Positions 1 through 7,554 of a DNA stretch of 49,558 nt are shown here, in pieces. Both the position numbers and the translations under genes were made by a program. Positions within the stretch are counted from its first letter, which is position 1, and each line of letters begins with the position of its first letter. The stretch covers positions 1 through 49,558 of the forward strand of contig NZ_NQKZ01000014.1 of NCBI RefSeq assembly GCF_002252665.1, given 5' to 3'. The notes beneath the pieces are model-generated. The model was not told where the DNA came from and ran no database searches. It was given only the letters and a program-made list of their open reading frames with translations. Origin of the DNA: Synechococcus sp. 8F6. Lineage in GTDB: Bacteria; Cyanobacteriota; Cyanobacteriia; PCC-6307; Cyanobiaceae.

Positions 1-315
1 AAACCTCGCTGGCCCATGGAAAGCATGTAATCTTGGAGCCTTAGTATAATTCAAATTCGGTCGCTATCAAGCGGTCTTGCGATTTTTCAAGGTGCCCATA
101 TTTTGATTTCCGAGGCGACCTGCAACTTGAGCAGCAGGTCCCCCAGATCCTCCTCGTCGCCTGCTTCGTGAGTGGTGAAGGTCGCTGAGTCGGTCACTGG
201 GTCTGGACGCTTGTGCCCATTCTCGCCTGTGGGACTGGGTTTTGCCCGCTATGCGGTGTGTGCATAGTTTCAGCGGATGCCTGTGGAAACACTGTGAGCA
301 GTCGCATCCGCCACC
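1..315. other. Gene-poor leading stretch
   Basis: No convincing gene is seen apart from one possible 36-codon minus-strand frame (87-197). Base composition is less GC-rich than the core genes downstream. A TATAAT hexamer is present at 45-50, but no matching -35 box sits 16-18 nt upstream, so it is not called a promoter. The region could be the tail of an accessory segment that began before the window. Confidence 0.4.
87..197 (-). CDS. Possible 36-residue acidic peptide
   Basis: A minus-strand frame with a GTG start at 197 and TGA at 87-89 encodes a short acidic peptide containing GDEEDLGDLLLKLQ, which could form an amphipathic helix. The frame is closed upstream by a TAG only about 17 codons before the GTG, so it cannot be the end of a long gene. 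No clear ribosome-binding site is seen. The plausible residue composition is the only support; it may be a decayed remnant or chance. Confidence 0.2.
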   Translation of the reverse strand: MTDSATFTTHEAGDEEDLGDLLLKLQVASEIKIWAP

Positions 316-531
316 ATGACCACTCTGACGACCGCTGCCCTTTCCACAGAGATCCTTGAGAGCACCCTGCTCACTCTGGAGCAGATGACCACACGCCTTA
401 CGGTGCTGGCGCTGAATGCCTCAAGGCACCCTGAGCAATCCTACAGAGTACGGATGCTTCTGGGGGACCTGCTGGCGGACATTCAGGACTGTGAGGAGCA
501 GTTGGGGACTTATGCCCCTCTGGACGCCTGA
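316..531 (+). CDS. Hypothetical 71-aa protein
   Basis: This is a short protein of unknown function starting at ATG 316. It looks mostly helical: a Thr/Leu-rich N-terminal half, then a second helix around MLLGDLLADIQDCEEQL. No signal peptide, metal site or recognisable domain is visible. There is no obvious Shine-Dalgarno sequence upstream. Its 3' end overlaps the convergent minus-strand gene at 510-785 by 22 nt. The residue composition is compatible with a real soluble protein, but no family is recognised. Confidence 0.4.
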   Translation: MTTLTTAALSTEILESTLLTLEQMTTRLTVLALNASRHPEQSYRVRMLLGDLLADIQDCEEQLGTYAPLDA

Positions 532-785
532 CACCTCTTGGTCCGCTGGTGCTGCCTGAACGTCCACTGGTTGCCCTTTACGACCATTCCGCAATGCTCA
601 CAGGTGCTTGTGGGGACTTCTTTGATCCAGTTGGCGGGTCGTTCTCCCACCAGTTCCCTGCGTGAGGGGTCAATACCCCTGCCTCGTTGGTAGCGACTGA
701 GTGCAGGCGCAGTCGTGACAAACCCAGTCTCCAGGCATCGGAACAGCAGATACTGCCCTCTGAGGTTTTGGAGTTTTGTTGGCAC
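510..785 (-). CDS. Small protein with C2HC-like zinc-finger motif
   Basis: This 91-residue protein has a GTG start at 785. The C-terminal third contains a Cys-X2-Cys pair (CEHCG) followed by a basic helix with His and Cys (FRQHQRTKRC), the spacing of a C2H2/C2HC zinc finger. That suggests nucleic-acid or protein binding; the target is unknown. The N-terminal half is not recognised. The start lies 8 nt downstream of the stop of the 43-residue secreted peptide gene at 794-925, with an AGAGG ribosome-binding site in between, so the two genes look co-transcribed and possibly translationally coupled. Zinc binding is an inference from residue spacing only. Confidence 0.5.
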   Translation of the reverse strand: MPTKLQNLRGQYLLFRCLETGFVTTAPALSRYQRGRGIDPSRRELVGERPANWIKEVPTSTCEHCGMVVKGNQWTFRQHQRTKRCQASRGA

Positions 786-793
786 CTACACCT

Positions 794-925
794 CTACTTC
801 TTGCTGCCTTCCAGGTCGGTGTCAGATCCGTTCTGATGACCGTTCAAGTGCTTCTCGCAGGCGCTAGCACTCGTGCCCATAAGCAGCGTCACAGCGGTCA
901 GGGCGAGTAGCAACAGGCGCTTCAT
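794..925 (-). CDS. Small exported peptide (43 aa)
   Basis: The gene runs from ATG 925 to TAG 794-796 and encodes 43 residues. It starts with Met-Lys-Arg, followed by a hydrophobic core (LLLLALTAVTLLMG) and a signal-peptidase-like site after SASA. The predicted mature part is only about 21 residues, begins with Cys and is hydrophilic with two His. Cys directly after SASA could instead suggest a lipoprotein, but the preceding residues are a poor lipobox. The next gene on the same strand starts 8 nt downstream. Function is unknown. The clean signal peptide is the main reason to believe it is real. Confidence 0.55.
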   Translation of the reverse strand: MKRLLLLALTAVTLLMGTSASACEKHLNGHQNGSDTDLEGSKK

Positions 926-1061
926 CTGGTCTTGTTAGGTCTTTTGAGCAGGGCATTGGCGTTTCCTGCTCTTGGCGACTGCCTCGGCGATAAGGGACTC
1001 AATGGACTCCTTGACCTTCCCGCCCCATTACGAGTAGTACAGGTGTATCCGCCCGCCAGTG

Positions 1062-1328
1062 ATGCCTGCTGTCCGCCCTGTGCCACCTGCGACCCCCTCT
1101 GAGGAATGGGATTTCCTTGAGTGGAATGTCCTCAAACCCTCCCGCACGGGGTCTGTCTGCATCACCTGCCAGCACTTCCGTTACGAGGTCGGCAAGCATT
1201 GCGTCACCCTTCTTACCTGTCCGATTCATCAGGGTCTGATCCCCCAGGGCGAGCACCTGACAAAAAGGTGCTCTCAGTGGGTTGCTCGGCAGGAGGTGGC
1301 GGTTGGGTGGTGCCCTGAGGGTGGGTGA
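1062..1328 (+). CDS. Small Cys-rich, zinc-ribbon-like protein
   Basis: The protein is 88 residues from ATG 1062; a GTG directly before it at 1059 could also serve as start. The centre carries an ordered Cys/His series: CITCQHF, then GKHC, LLTCPIH and KRCSQW. This resembles small zinc-ribbon or treble-clef proteins, and a structural metal site is likely. No enzymatic domain is seen. A minus-strand ORF covers the same bases (999-1334) but has Arg/Pro/Gly-rich shadow composition, so the plus strand is preferred. Function is unknown. Confidence 0.5.
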   Translation: MPAVRPVPPATPSEEWDFLEWNVLKPSRTGSVCITCQHFRYEVGKHCVTLLTCPIHQGLIPQGEHLTKRCSQWVARQEVAVGWCPEGG

Positions 1329-1505
1329 AACCACCTCTGCTTACGGCAGAAATACTTGCCTAACAATGGATCTGAAGAAAAGATCCCGATCTGAACGTAA
1401 CGACTTCCTGATGGGCACTGGGATTTACGTCTGTCTCCTCCGTAAGCGTTGCGTAAGCGTCGCTCTAGCACCCCTCAAAACCCTTGCAGCAGAACAGATC
1501 TGCTT

Positions 1506-2708
1506 CTACGTCGTGTAATCGGCGTTAATGCGGACATATTGATCCGAGAGGTCGCAACCCCAGGCCACGCCTGAGCCGGGGCCGACGCCCACCACCAGGC
1601 GAATCAGCACCGTGTCGTTGCGGAGGTAGCCGCTGGCGGCGACGCGATCAAAGGCCAGGGGCTGGCCGGCGGCCATCAGCTGGTGCTCGCCCAGCCAGAG
1701 GGCGACGGCGTTTGGATCAAAGGGCACACCGGCGCGGCCGGCGGCGGCCACGATCCGGCCCCAGTTGGGGTCGCGGCCGTGCACGGCGCACTTCACCAGC
1801 GACGAACCGCAGACGGTGCGGGCGATGGCGCGGGCGCCGGCGTCATCGGCCGTGCCCTCCACCTGCATCTCGATCAAACAGGTGGCGCCCTCGCCGTCAC
1901 GGGCGATCGCCTTGGCCAGGTGTTGCGACACCGCCGTCAGGCCGGCCTCCAGCGCCTCGAAGTGCTCGGGGCTTAAGCGCTCGCCGGCTGCAAAGGCCAG
2001 GAACGTGTCGTTGGTGCTGGTGTCGCCGTCCACCGTGATCGCATTGAACGAGCGATCCACCGCCCGCTGCACCATCGCCTGCCACACATCCGCCGGCACG
2101 CCGGCATCACAGGTGAGGGTGCCGAGCATCGTGGCCATGGTGGGGTGGATCATTCCCGACCCCTTGGCCATGCCGCCGAGGCGCACGGTGCGGCCGCCGA
2201 GATCGGCCTCCAGGGCGATCTGCTTGTCCACCAGATCGGTGGTGAGGATCGCCGTGGCCGCCGCCCCGCCACCCTCCGGGCTGAGGGCCGCCACCAGCGG
2301 ATCCAGGCCCGCCAGCAGGGTGGGCATCGGGATCGGCACGCCGATCACGCCGGTGGAGCAGATCAGCACGGCCCCGGCGGCCAGCCCCAGGCGCTCGGCC
2401 ACCGAGGCGGCGGCGGTGAGGCTGTCAGCCAGGCCGTGCTCTCCGGTGCAGGCATTGGCCTGGCCGGAATTGGTGAGCACGGCGCGGGCGTGGCCGCCGC
2501 TGATCGCCAGGCGCTCGGCGCAGAGGTCCACGCAGGCCGCCCGCACCAGGGAGGTGGTGAAGGTGCCGGCGCATACGGCGCCCTCGGGGGCCAGCAGCAG
2601 GGAGAGGTCGGGCTTGCCGGAGGCCTTCAGCCCCGCCGTGATCCCCGCCGCGAGGAAGCCTCTAGGGGCCGTGATGCCGCCGGGAATGGGGTGCCAGGGG
2701 TGGGTCAA
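1506..2708 (-). CDS. argJ: Bifunctional ornithine acetyltransferase / N-acetylglutamate synthase
   Basis: ArgJ transfers the acetyl group from N-acetylornithine to glutamate in the cyclic arginine pathway, and in bifunctional forms also uses acetyl-CoA. The precursor cleaves itself into alpha and beta chains. The cleavage motif MATMLG is present with nucleophile Thr193 (counted from the TTG at 2708), preceded by KGSGMIHPT. The N-terminus PIPGGITAPRGF and the segment ITVDGDTSTND are family signatures. The open frame extends far upstream through coaE, but that part is antisense shadow. TTG 2708 places the start about eight residues before PGG, as I recall for homologues; GTG 2741 is the alternative. 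It is divergent from coaE across about 42 bp. Confidence 0.9.
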   Translation of the reverse strand: MTHPWHPIPGGITAPRGFLAAGITAGLKASGKPDLSLLLAPEGAVCAGTFTTSLVRAACVDLCAERLAISGGHARAVLTNSGQANACTGEHGLADSLTAAASVAERLGLAAGAVLICSTGVIGVPIPMPTLLAGLDPLVAALSPEGGGAAATAILTTDLVDKQIALEADLGGRTVRLGGMAKGSGMIHPTMATMLGTLTCDAGVPADVWQAMVQRAVDRSFNAITVDGDTSTNDTFLAFAAGERLSPEHFEALEAGLTAVSQHLAKAIARDGEGATCLIEMQVEGTADDAGARAIARTVCGSSLVKCAVHGRDPNWGRIVAAAGRAGVPFDPNAVALWLGEHQLMAAGQPLAFDRVAASGYLRNDTVLIRLVVGVGPGSGVAWGCDLSDQYVRINADYTT

Positions 2709-2750
2709 GGCGCTGCGGCCACTGGCTGCATCCTGAACCACACTGATGCG

Positions 2751-3320
2751 ATGGCCTCCACCCCCCAGCGCCGCATCGGCCTCACCGGCGGCATCGCCAG
2801 TGGCAAAAGCAGCGTTGGCCAGCTGTTGGCGGCGAGGGGGCTGCCGGTGCTGGATGCCGATGTCTATGCCCGCGAGGCGCTGGCACCCGGGAGCCCGGGG
2901 GCGCAGGCGGTGCTGGCGCGCTACGGCACGCTCGATCGCGCCGCACTGGGGCGGATCGTGTTTGCCGATGGGGCCGAGCGGCAGTGGCTGGAGCAGCTGG
3001 TGCATCCGCTGGTGCGGGCGCGCTTTGCGGCCGAGCTGGAGCGCCTGGCTGCGGCGCCGGTGGTGGTACTGATGATTCCGCTGCTGTTTGAGGCGGGCCT
3101 CGAAGCGCTCTGCAGCGAGGTGTGGCTGGTGGACTGCGAGGAGGCCCAGCAGCTGGCACGGCTGATGGGGCGCGATCAGCTCAGCGAAGCTGACGCCCGC
3201 GCGCGGATCGCCGCCCAATGGCCCCTTGCGCGCAAACGGGGGCTGGCGGATGTGGTGCTCAACAACCGCGTTGGGCCGCAGCAGCTGGAGCAGGAGGTGG
3301 AGCGGGCGCTCAACCCTTGA
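2751..3320 (+). CDS. coaE: Dephospho-CoA kinase
   Basis: CoaE phosphorylates the ribose 3'-hydroxyl of dephospho-CoA, the last step of coenzyme A synthesis. The 189-residue length is typical. A P-loop GGIASGKS occupies residues 13-20, followed by the family pattern LPVLDADVYAREAL, in which Asp is catalytic. HPLVRARF and IPLLFEAGLE are further CoaE signatures, and LARLMGRDQLSEADARARI matches the lid region. The ATG at 2751 puts the P-loop at the expected distance. The 3' end overlaps the convergent gatB by 11 nt, and the 5' end faces argJ. Confidence 0.93.
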   Translation: MASTPQRRIGLTGGIASGKSSVGQLLAARGLPVLDADVYAREALAPGSPGAQAVLARYGTLDRAALGRIVFADGAERQWLEQLVHPLVRARFAAELERLAAAPVVVLMIPLLFEAGLEALCSEVWLVDCEEAQQLARLMGRDQLSEADARARIAAQWPLARKRGLADVVLNNRVGPQQLEQEVERALNP

Positions 3321-4818
3321 GCTTCTGGCTGAGGATTTGGTTGGCGAGCTTGGGATCGGCCTTGCCGCCGGTTTGCTTCATCAGCTGGCCGACAAAAAAG
3401 CCCTGCAGCTTGGTTTTGCCGCCGCGGAAGGCCTCCACCTCCTCGGGGTGGGCCGCCAGCAGCGCCTCCACGCTCGCCGTGATCGCCGCCGGGTCGCTGA
3501 TCATGCCCAGCCCCCGCTGCTCCACGATCGCCTTGGCAGAACCGCCCCGCTCCAACAGCTCCGGCAGGATCTCCTTGGCGATCTTGCCGCTGATCACACC
3601 GCCCTCGATCAGCTGCACCATCTCCGCCAGCTGATCGGGCCGGAGGGGCAACTCCGCGATCGGGAGCTTGTTGGCGTTCACATATGCAGCAATGTCGCCG
3701 GTAACCCAATTGGAAACGGCTTTGGCTTCGGCCCCGGCCGCCACGGCCGCCTCGAAGTACTCCGCCATCGGGCGTTCATCGGTGAGCACCCGGGCGTCGT
3801 AGATCGACAGCCCCAGCTGATCGGCGTAGCGGTGGCGCTTGGCGGCCGGCAGCTCCGGCAGCTCGGCGCGCCAGGCCTCCCGCTGCGCGGGGCTCACCTC
3901 GATCGGGCCCAGATCCGGATCGGGGAAATAGCGGTAGTCGCTGGCGCCCTCCTTGGAGCGCATGCTCTTGGTGAGCTGCTTGCCCTCATCCCAGAGGCGG
4001 GTTTCCTGCACCACCGGCTCACCTGCCTCATAGGCCTTGATCTGGCGCTGAATCTCGAAATCGATCGCCTTCTGAATGGCGGAGAACGAGTTCATGTTCT
4101 TGATCTCCACCTTCGTGCCGAAGGGGGCATCGGGGCCGCGCCGCACCGAGATGTTCACGTCGCAGCGCAGGGAACCCTCCTGCATGTTGCCGTCGCTCAC
4201 ACCCAGGTAGCGCATGATCCGGCGGATCTCCGAGGCGTATTCCGCGGCTTCGCGGCCGGTGCGCAGATCCGGCTTGCTGACGATCTCAGCCAGGGCCACA
4301 CCAGCGCGGTTGTAGTCCACCAGCGAATGGGTGGAGCCAGCCAGGCGATCGCTGCCGGCGTGCACCAACTTGCCGGCGTCCTCCTCCATGTGCAGGCGCT
4401 CAATGCCGATGCGCTTGAGATATGTGTCCTTGCCTTTTTCGGCCACCTCCACTTCGATCCAGCCGTCTTCGGCGATCGGCTCGTCGTATTGGGAGATCTG
4501 GTAGTTCTTGGGCAGGTCGGGATAGAAATATTGCTTGCGGTCGAATTTGCTGTGTTCAGCGATGTGGAGGTTGAGGGCCAGGCCCGCCTTCACCGCATAC
4601 TCGAGCACCTTCTGATTCAGCACCGGCAAGGTGCCGGGCAGGCCGCACACCACCGGGTCGATGTGAGTGTTGGGGTCGTCGCCGAAGCACGTGGAGGCGC
4701 CGCTGAAGATCTTGCTGGCGGTGCCCAGCTGCACGTGGGTCTCCAGGCCGATCACGGCTTCCCAAGGAGCCTGCTGGGATGGGGCTCGTGATGCTGGGGC
4801 TACTGCCGCGCCTGCCAT
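3310..4818 (-). CDS. gatB: Asp-tRNA(Asn)/Glu-tRNA(Gln) amidotransferase subunit B
   Basis: GatB is the tRNA-binding and kinase subunit of the GatCAB amidotransferase, which converts misacylated Glu-tRNA(Gln) (and Asp-tRNA(Asn)) to the amide form; cyanobacteria use it in place of a glutaminyl-tRNA synthetase. The 502-residue protein begins with an Ala/Pro-rich leader and then WEAVIGLETHVQL, the family start. PVVCGLPGTLPVLN, MEEDAGKLVH and KIEIKNMNSF-like (here VEIKNMNSF) segments follow, and the C-terminal YqeY-like tail ends in LANQILSQKLKG. The ATG at 4818 is the first in frame. gatA and gatC are not in the window, as is usual where the subunits are dispersed. Confidence 0.95.
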   Translation of the reverse strand: MAGAAVAPASRAPSQQAPWEAVIGLETHVQLGTASKIFSGASTCFGDDPNTHIDPVVCGLPGTLPVLNQKVLEYAVKAGLALNLHIAEHSKFDRKQYFYPDLPKNYQISQYDEPIAEDGWIEVEVAEKGKDTYLKRIGIERLHMEEDAGKLVHAGSDRLAGSTHSLVDYNRAGVALAEIVSKPDLRTGREAAEYASEIRRIMRYLGVSDGNMQEGSLRCDVNISVRRGPDAPFGTKVEIKNMNSFSAIQKAIDFEIQRQIKAYEAGEPVVQETRLWDEGKQLTKSMRSKEGASDYRYFPDPDLGPIEVSPAQREAWRAELPELPAAKRHRYADQLGLSIYDARVLTDERPMAEYFEAAVAAGAEAKAVSNWVTGDIAAYVNANKLPIAELPLRPDQLAEMVQLIEGGVISGKIAKEILPELLERGGSAKAIVEQRGLGMISDPAAITASVEALLAAHPEEVEAFRGGKTKLQGFFVGQLMKQTGGKADPKLANQILSQKLKG

Positions 4819-4904
4819 GGCCTGTATCGATGCCTCAGCCGATCCTATGGGGAGCCCCTGGACGCCGGCTTGACGGGGCGAGGTGGCTCCGGGGCGGATC
4901 GTGA

Positions 4905-4933
4905 TTGACGCTGGTTAGCTAAGCTAAAACTAA
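4905..4933 (+). promoter_or_regulatory. Candidate promoter/operator of the first Phd/VapC module
   Basis: A TTGACG box at 4905-4910 is followed by a small inverted repeat TTAGC-taa-GCTAA (4915-4927) and an A/T-rich AACTAA at 4928-4933 at -10 distance (17 nt). An inverted repeat between -35 and -10 just before an antitoxin gene fits the autoregulation usual for Phd/VapC operons. The -10 match is weak, so this is inference. Confidence 0.35.
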
Positions 4934-4953
4934 GTCCAGAAGTTTCTGCGGCC

Positions 4954-5208
4954 ATGGCCTACCCGCCATTCCCCCCTGAGCCAACACCAAGCAACCGGCC
5001 CCAGCTGGTGAATGTGCATGAGGCCAAAACCCAGCTCTCGCGCCTTCTGCTCCAGGTGGAGCAGGGCGAGGAGATCTGGATCGCCAGAGCAGGCAAGCCG
5101 GTCGCCCGCCTCAGCGCCTGGGTACCAAGCCCCAGCGCCGCCCACGCACCAGGCGCCATGCGCCACGCCATTGCCATCGCCGCCAACTTCGACGCACCGC
5201 TGCAATGA
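4954..5208 (+). CDS. Phd/YefM-type antitoxin
   Basis: This 84-residue protein has the Phd/YefM N-terminal DNA-binding pattern: VNVHEAKTQLSRLLLQVEQGEEIWIARAGKPVARL, residues about 22-57, the classic short beta strand, helices and GKPVA turn. It would neutralise the PIN toxin encoded next and repress its own operon. The C-terminal tail, rich in Ala and Pro, would be the toxin-wrapping segment. The toxin ATG overlaps this stop codon (ATGA, 5205-5208). The ATG at 4954 follows a candidate operator at 4915-4927. A solitary, non-toxin role is unlikely given the neighbour. Confidence 0.85.
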   Translation: MAYPPFPPEPTPSNRPQLVNVHEAKTQLSRLLLQVEQGEEIWIARAGKPVARLSAWVPSPSAAHAPGAMRHAIAIAANFDAPLQ

Positions 5209-5618
5209 AACGCCTGCTGCTCGACACCCAGGTGCTGCTCTGGTGGCTGGCGGACGACCCGCGCCTACCGGCCTGGGCCATCGCCGCCGTGCAGGCGCCG
5301 GGGGCCGAGGTGTTCGTGAGCCAGGTGAGCCTCTGGGAACTGGCCCTCAAGCAGCGCCAAGGCCGGGTGCAGCTCGACCTGGCCCGCCTGGAGCAGGAGG
5401 TGACCCGTCAGCACTTCCACTGGCTGCCCCTGCTCAATGAGCACCTGCTGGCCTTGGCCGAGCTGGATAGCAGCGCCGCCCCCAGCGACCTCTTCGACCA
5501 GCTGCTGCTCGTGCAAAGCCGCCAGGAACCACTGCTACTCATCACCGCTGACGCTGCCCTGCGCTCCTGCGGGGCCACGGTGCTGGGGCTGGAGCCAGCG
5601 GCGCCTGCCCAGCCATGA
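5205..5618 (+). CDS. PIN-domain toxin, VapC family
   Basis: This is a predicted Mg2+-dependent ribonuclease of 137 residues. The PIN acidic residues are in place: Asp7 in LLLDTQVLLWW, Glu45 in SLWELAL, Asp98 in DLFDQLLLVQS and Asp116 in LITADAAL. It pairs with the upstream Phd-type antitoxin through a 4-nt ATGA overlap. Unusually, its own stop codon overlaps the ATG of thiO by the same 4-nt arrangement (5615-5618), so a thiamin-synthesis gene sits as the third cistron of a toxin-antitoxin operon. The tRNA or other RNA target is unknown. The intact active site suggests a live toxin. Confidence 0.85.
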   Translation: MKRLLLDTQVLLWWLADDPRLPAWAIAAVQAPGAEVFVSQVSLWELALKQRQGRVQLDLARLEQEVTRQHFHWLPLLNEHLLALAELDSSAAPSDLFDQLLLVQSRQEPLLLITADAALRSCGATVLGLEPAAPAQP

Positions 5619-6724
5619 CTGCAGCCAAGGGGGCAACCATCACGGTGCTGGGGGGCGGCCTGATGGGCCTGGCCCTGGCCCATCAGCTGGCCCGGCGCGG
5701 GGAGTCGGTGCTGGTGCTGAGCCGCCGCCGCAGTGAAGCCGCGGGCTTCGTGGCGGCGGGCATGCTGGCGCCCCACGCCGAAGGGCTCAGCGGCGACCTG
5801 CTGGCCCTGGGCCAGGCGAGCCTGGCGCGCATTCCCGCCTGGGTAGCGCAGATCGAAGCCGACAGCGGCCTGCGCTGCGGCCTGCGGCCCTGCGGCATCG
5901 TGGTGCCCTTCCCCAGCGCCGCCGCACGGGACGCCTACCCCACCGCCGCCTGGGGTGAAGCCCTGGATCGCCGCGGCCTGGAACAGGAGGTGCCCGGCAT
6001 CGGCCCAAGCTGGCAGGCCGGGCTGCTGTTTGCCCAAGACGGCCAGATCGACAACCGCCGCCAGTTGATGCGGGCCCTGGAGCGGGCCTGCGTGGAGCTG
6101 GGGGTGACCTTCCAGGAGGGCACCCAGGTGCTGGGCCTCGAGCGCGACGGGGCCGGCACTCTCCAGGCGGTGCACCTACGCAATGCCGAAGGCGACGCCC
6201 AGCGGCTGCCGGCCCAGCGGGCGGTGCTCGCCTGCGGCGCCTGGAGCGCCAAGCTGTTGCCCGTGCTGCCGGTTGTGCCGGTGAAGGGCCAGATGCTGTC
6301 GCTGCAGGGGCCGCGCCAGGCCCTGGGCCGGGTGATTTTTGGCCCAGGCACCTATCTGGTGCCGCGGGAGGACGGACTGCTGGTGGTGGGGGCGACCAGT
6401 GAGGCCGAGGCGGGGTTCAGCGAGGGGCTGACGCCTGCGGGCCAGCGCCAGCTGCAGGACGGCATCGCCGACCTGCTGCCCGAAGCAAGTGCCTGGCCGC
6501 CGATGGAGCGCTGGTGGGGCTTCCGCCCCTGCACCCCCGACGAGGGGCCGCTGCTGGGGAGAAGTCCGATTGCGGGGCTATGGCTGGCCACCGGCCACCA
6601 CCGCAACGGCGTGCTGCTGGCCGCCATCACCGCCGAGCTGGTGGCAGCGGCCATCAAGGGCGAAGTGTCGGCTGAAGCACACCGCCAACTGGACGCCTTC
6701 AGCTGTCGGCGCTTCTCGCCTTAG
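5615..6724 (+). CDS. thiO: FAD-dependent glycine oxidase for thiamin synthesis
   Basis: ThiO oxidises glycine to the imine used to build the thiazole ring of thiamin. The 369-residue protein opens with a Rossmann FAD-binding motif GGGLMGLALAHQLARRG and the DAO-family AAGMLAPHAEG. Toward the C-terminus come GTYLVPREDGLLVVGATSE, WWGFRPCTPDEGP and LWLATGHHRNGVLLA, the last two closing the FAD site. Many cyanobacterial ThiO proteins are fused to ThiG; here no ThiG follows, since the convergent ndk begins 13 bp past the stop. The start overlaps the upstream VapC stop, implying translational coupling. Another D-amino-acid-oxidase-type activity is possible, but the motif order fits ThiO best. Confidence 0.85.
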   Translation: MTAAKGATITVLGGGLMGLALAHQLARRGESVLVLSRRRSEAAGFVAAGMLAPHAEGLSGDLLALGQASLARIPAWVAQIEADSGLRCGLRPCGIVVPFPSAAARDAYPTAAWGEALDRRGLEQEVPGIGPSWQAGLLFAQDGQIDNRRQLMRALERACVELGVTFQEGTQVLGLERDGAGTLQAVHLRNAEGDAQRLPAQRAVLACGAWSAKLLPVLPVVPVKGQMLSLQGPRQALGRVIFGPGTYLVPREDGLLVVGATSEAEAGFSEGLTPAGQRQLQDGIADLLPEASAWPPMERWWGFRPCTPDEGPLLGRSPIAGLWLATGHHRNGVLLAAITAELVAAAIKGEVSAEAHRQLDAFSCRRFSP

Positions 6725-6737
6725 CGGCCTGGGCGCC

Positions 6738-7223
6738 TCAGCCCTCGACGCGCCAGGTCTGATCGGCTGGGGTCCAGTCGCTCAGTTCGGCGGGGCTGAA
6801 CCAGAGGCCAATCTCGAATTCGGCGGTTTCGGGGGCGTCGGAGCCGTGGATCACGTTGCGACCGATGTTCACGGCCAGATCGCCGCGGATCGTGCCGGGT
6901 TCGGCCTCCAGGGGCTTGGTGGCACCGATCAGTTTGCGGGCGCTGGCGATCACGCCGTCGCCCTCCCACACCATCGCCACCACCGGGCCGGAGGTGATGA
7001 ACTCCACCAGGCCGGCGAAGAAGGGGCGCTCGCGGTGCACGCCGTAGTGGCTCTCGGCCAGCTCACGGCTGGGGGTGAGCTGCTTGAGGCCCACCAGCTT
7101 GAAGCCCTTGCGCTCGAAGCGCCCCAGGATTTCGCCCACCAGGCCGCGCTGAACGCCGTCGGGCTTGATGGCAATGAAGGAGCGTTCGGTGGCCACAGGG
7201 TGCAAAAGCAAAGGTGGCGTCAT
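6738..7223 (-). CDS. ndk: Nucleoside diphosphate kinase
   Basis: Ndk equilibrates the gamma-phosphate between nucleoside di- and triphosphates through a phosphohistidine. The active-site His126 lies in [10 protein letters not shown], and the N-terminal [15 protein letters not shown] is the family signature. With ATG 7223 the protein is 161 residues, slightly longer than usual because of a ten-residue leader before TERSF. The frame stays open upstream to 7373, but that part overlaps the divergent antitoxin gene and is rejected. The gene is convergent with thiO and divergent from the second toxin-antitoxin module. Confidence 0.95.
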   Translation of the reverse strand: MTPPLLLHPVATERSFIAIKPDGVQRGLVGEILGRFERKGFKLVGLKQLTPSRELAESHYGVHRERPFFAGLVEFITSGPVVAMVWEGDGVIASARKLIGATKPLEAEPGTIRGDLAVNIGRNVIHGSDAPETAEFEIGLWFSPAELSDWTPADQTWRVEG

Positions 7224-7244
7224 CGTGTGCGGCAGGCCTGCCGC

Positions 7245-7278
7245 TTGGCAAGCACCCACGCTTCTGACTAGGGTCAGA
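7245..7278 (+). promoter_or_regulatory. Candidate promoter/operator of the second Phd/VapC module
   Basis: TTGGCA (7245-7250) and TAGGGT (7269-7274) are spaced 18 nt. A perfect inverted repeat TCTGAC-tagg-GTCAGA (7263-7278) overlaps the -10 box. This mirrors the layout upstream of the first module, where an inverted repeat also overlaps the promoter, and would suit antitoxin autorepression. The call rests on pattern only. Confidence 0.4.
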
Positions 7279-7296
7279 TGACTATGGGCTGAATGG

Positions 7297-7554
7297 ATGC
7301 CGGGAGCCACCCCGCCCCGCTGGATCTCCAAATCCCAGTTCAAGGCCCATGCGCTGGCGCTGTTCCGCGACATCGAGACCAGTGGTCAACCGCTGGTGGT
7401 GACCGATCACGGCCGGCCGGCACTGGAGGTTCGCCCCTATCGCCCCGCCCCCAACCAAGCGTCCGACCCCCTGCAGCTCCTGCAGGGGGCAGTGCTGCAC
7501 TACGACGACCCCTTCGCGCCCGTCGCCGAAGGCGATTGGGATGCGCTGGCGTGA
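7297..7554 (+). CDS. Phd/YefM-type antitoxin
   Basis: This 85-residue protein carries the Phd-like core [19 protein letters not shown] then [14 protein letters not shown], residues about 9-45, equivalent to the DNA-binding half of the family. The C-terminal half ends in an acidic stretch ([15 protein letters not shown]), suitable for contacting a PIN toxin. The downstream toxin starts at GTG 7551, overlapping this TGA (GTGA). ATG 7297 is chosen; an ATG at 7293 is in another frame. It is not a recent duplicate of the first antitoxin, since the two share the fold pattern but little sequence. Confidence 0.8.
   Translation: MPGATPPRWISKSQFKAHALALFRDIETSGQPLVVTDHGRPALEVRPYRPAPNQASDPLQLLQGAVLHYDDPFAPVAEGDWDALA

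Noticed and set aside
936-1020. Short minus-strand frame with a helical Lys/Ala/Glu-rich peptide, directly upstream of the 43-residue gene
   Set aside because: It is closed by a TAA upstream and has no ATG, GTG or TTG start.
1059-1334. Minus-strand 111-codon frame over the Cys-rich small gene
   Set aside because: It shows Arg/Pro/Gly-rich shadow composition; the opposite strand has ordered Cys/His residues.
1441-1460. Direct repeat CGTAAGCGT (1441-1449, 1452-1460)
   Set aside because: Only two 9-bp copies, with no further units; not enough for a repeat array or operator call.
2709-3218. Long N-terminal extension of the argJ frame (to 570 codons)
   Set aside because: It runs antisense through coaE, has shadow-like Ala/Arg/Gln/Pro composition, and the family N-terminus starts near 2708.
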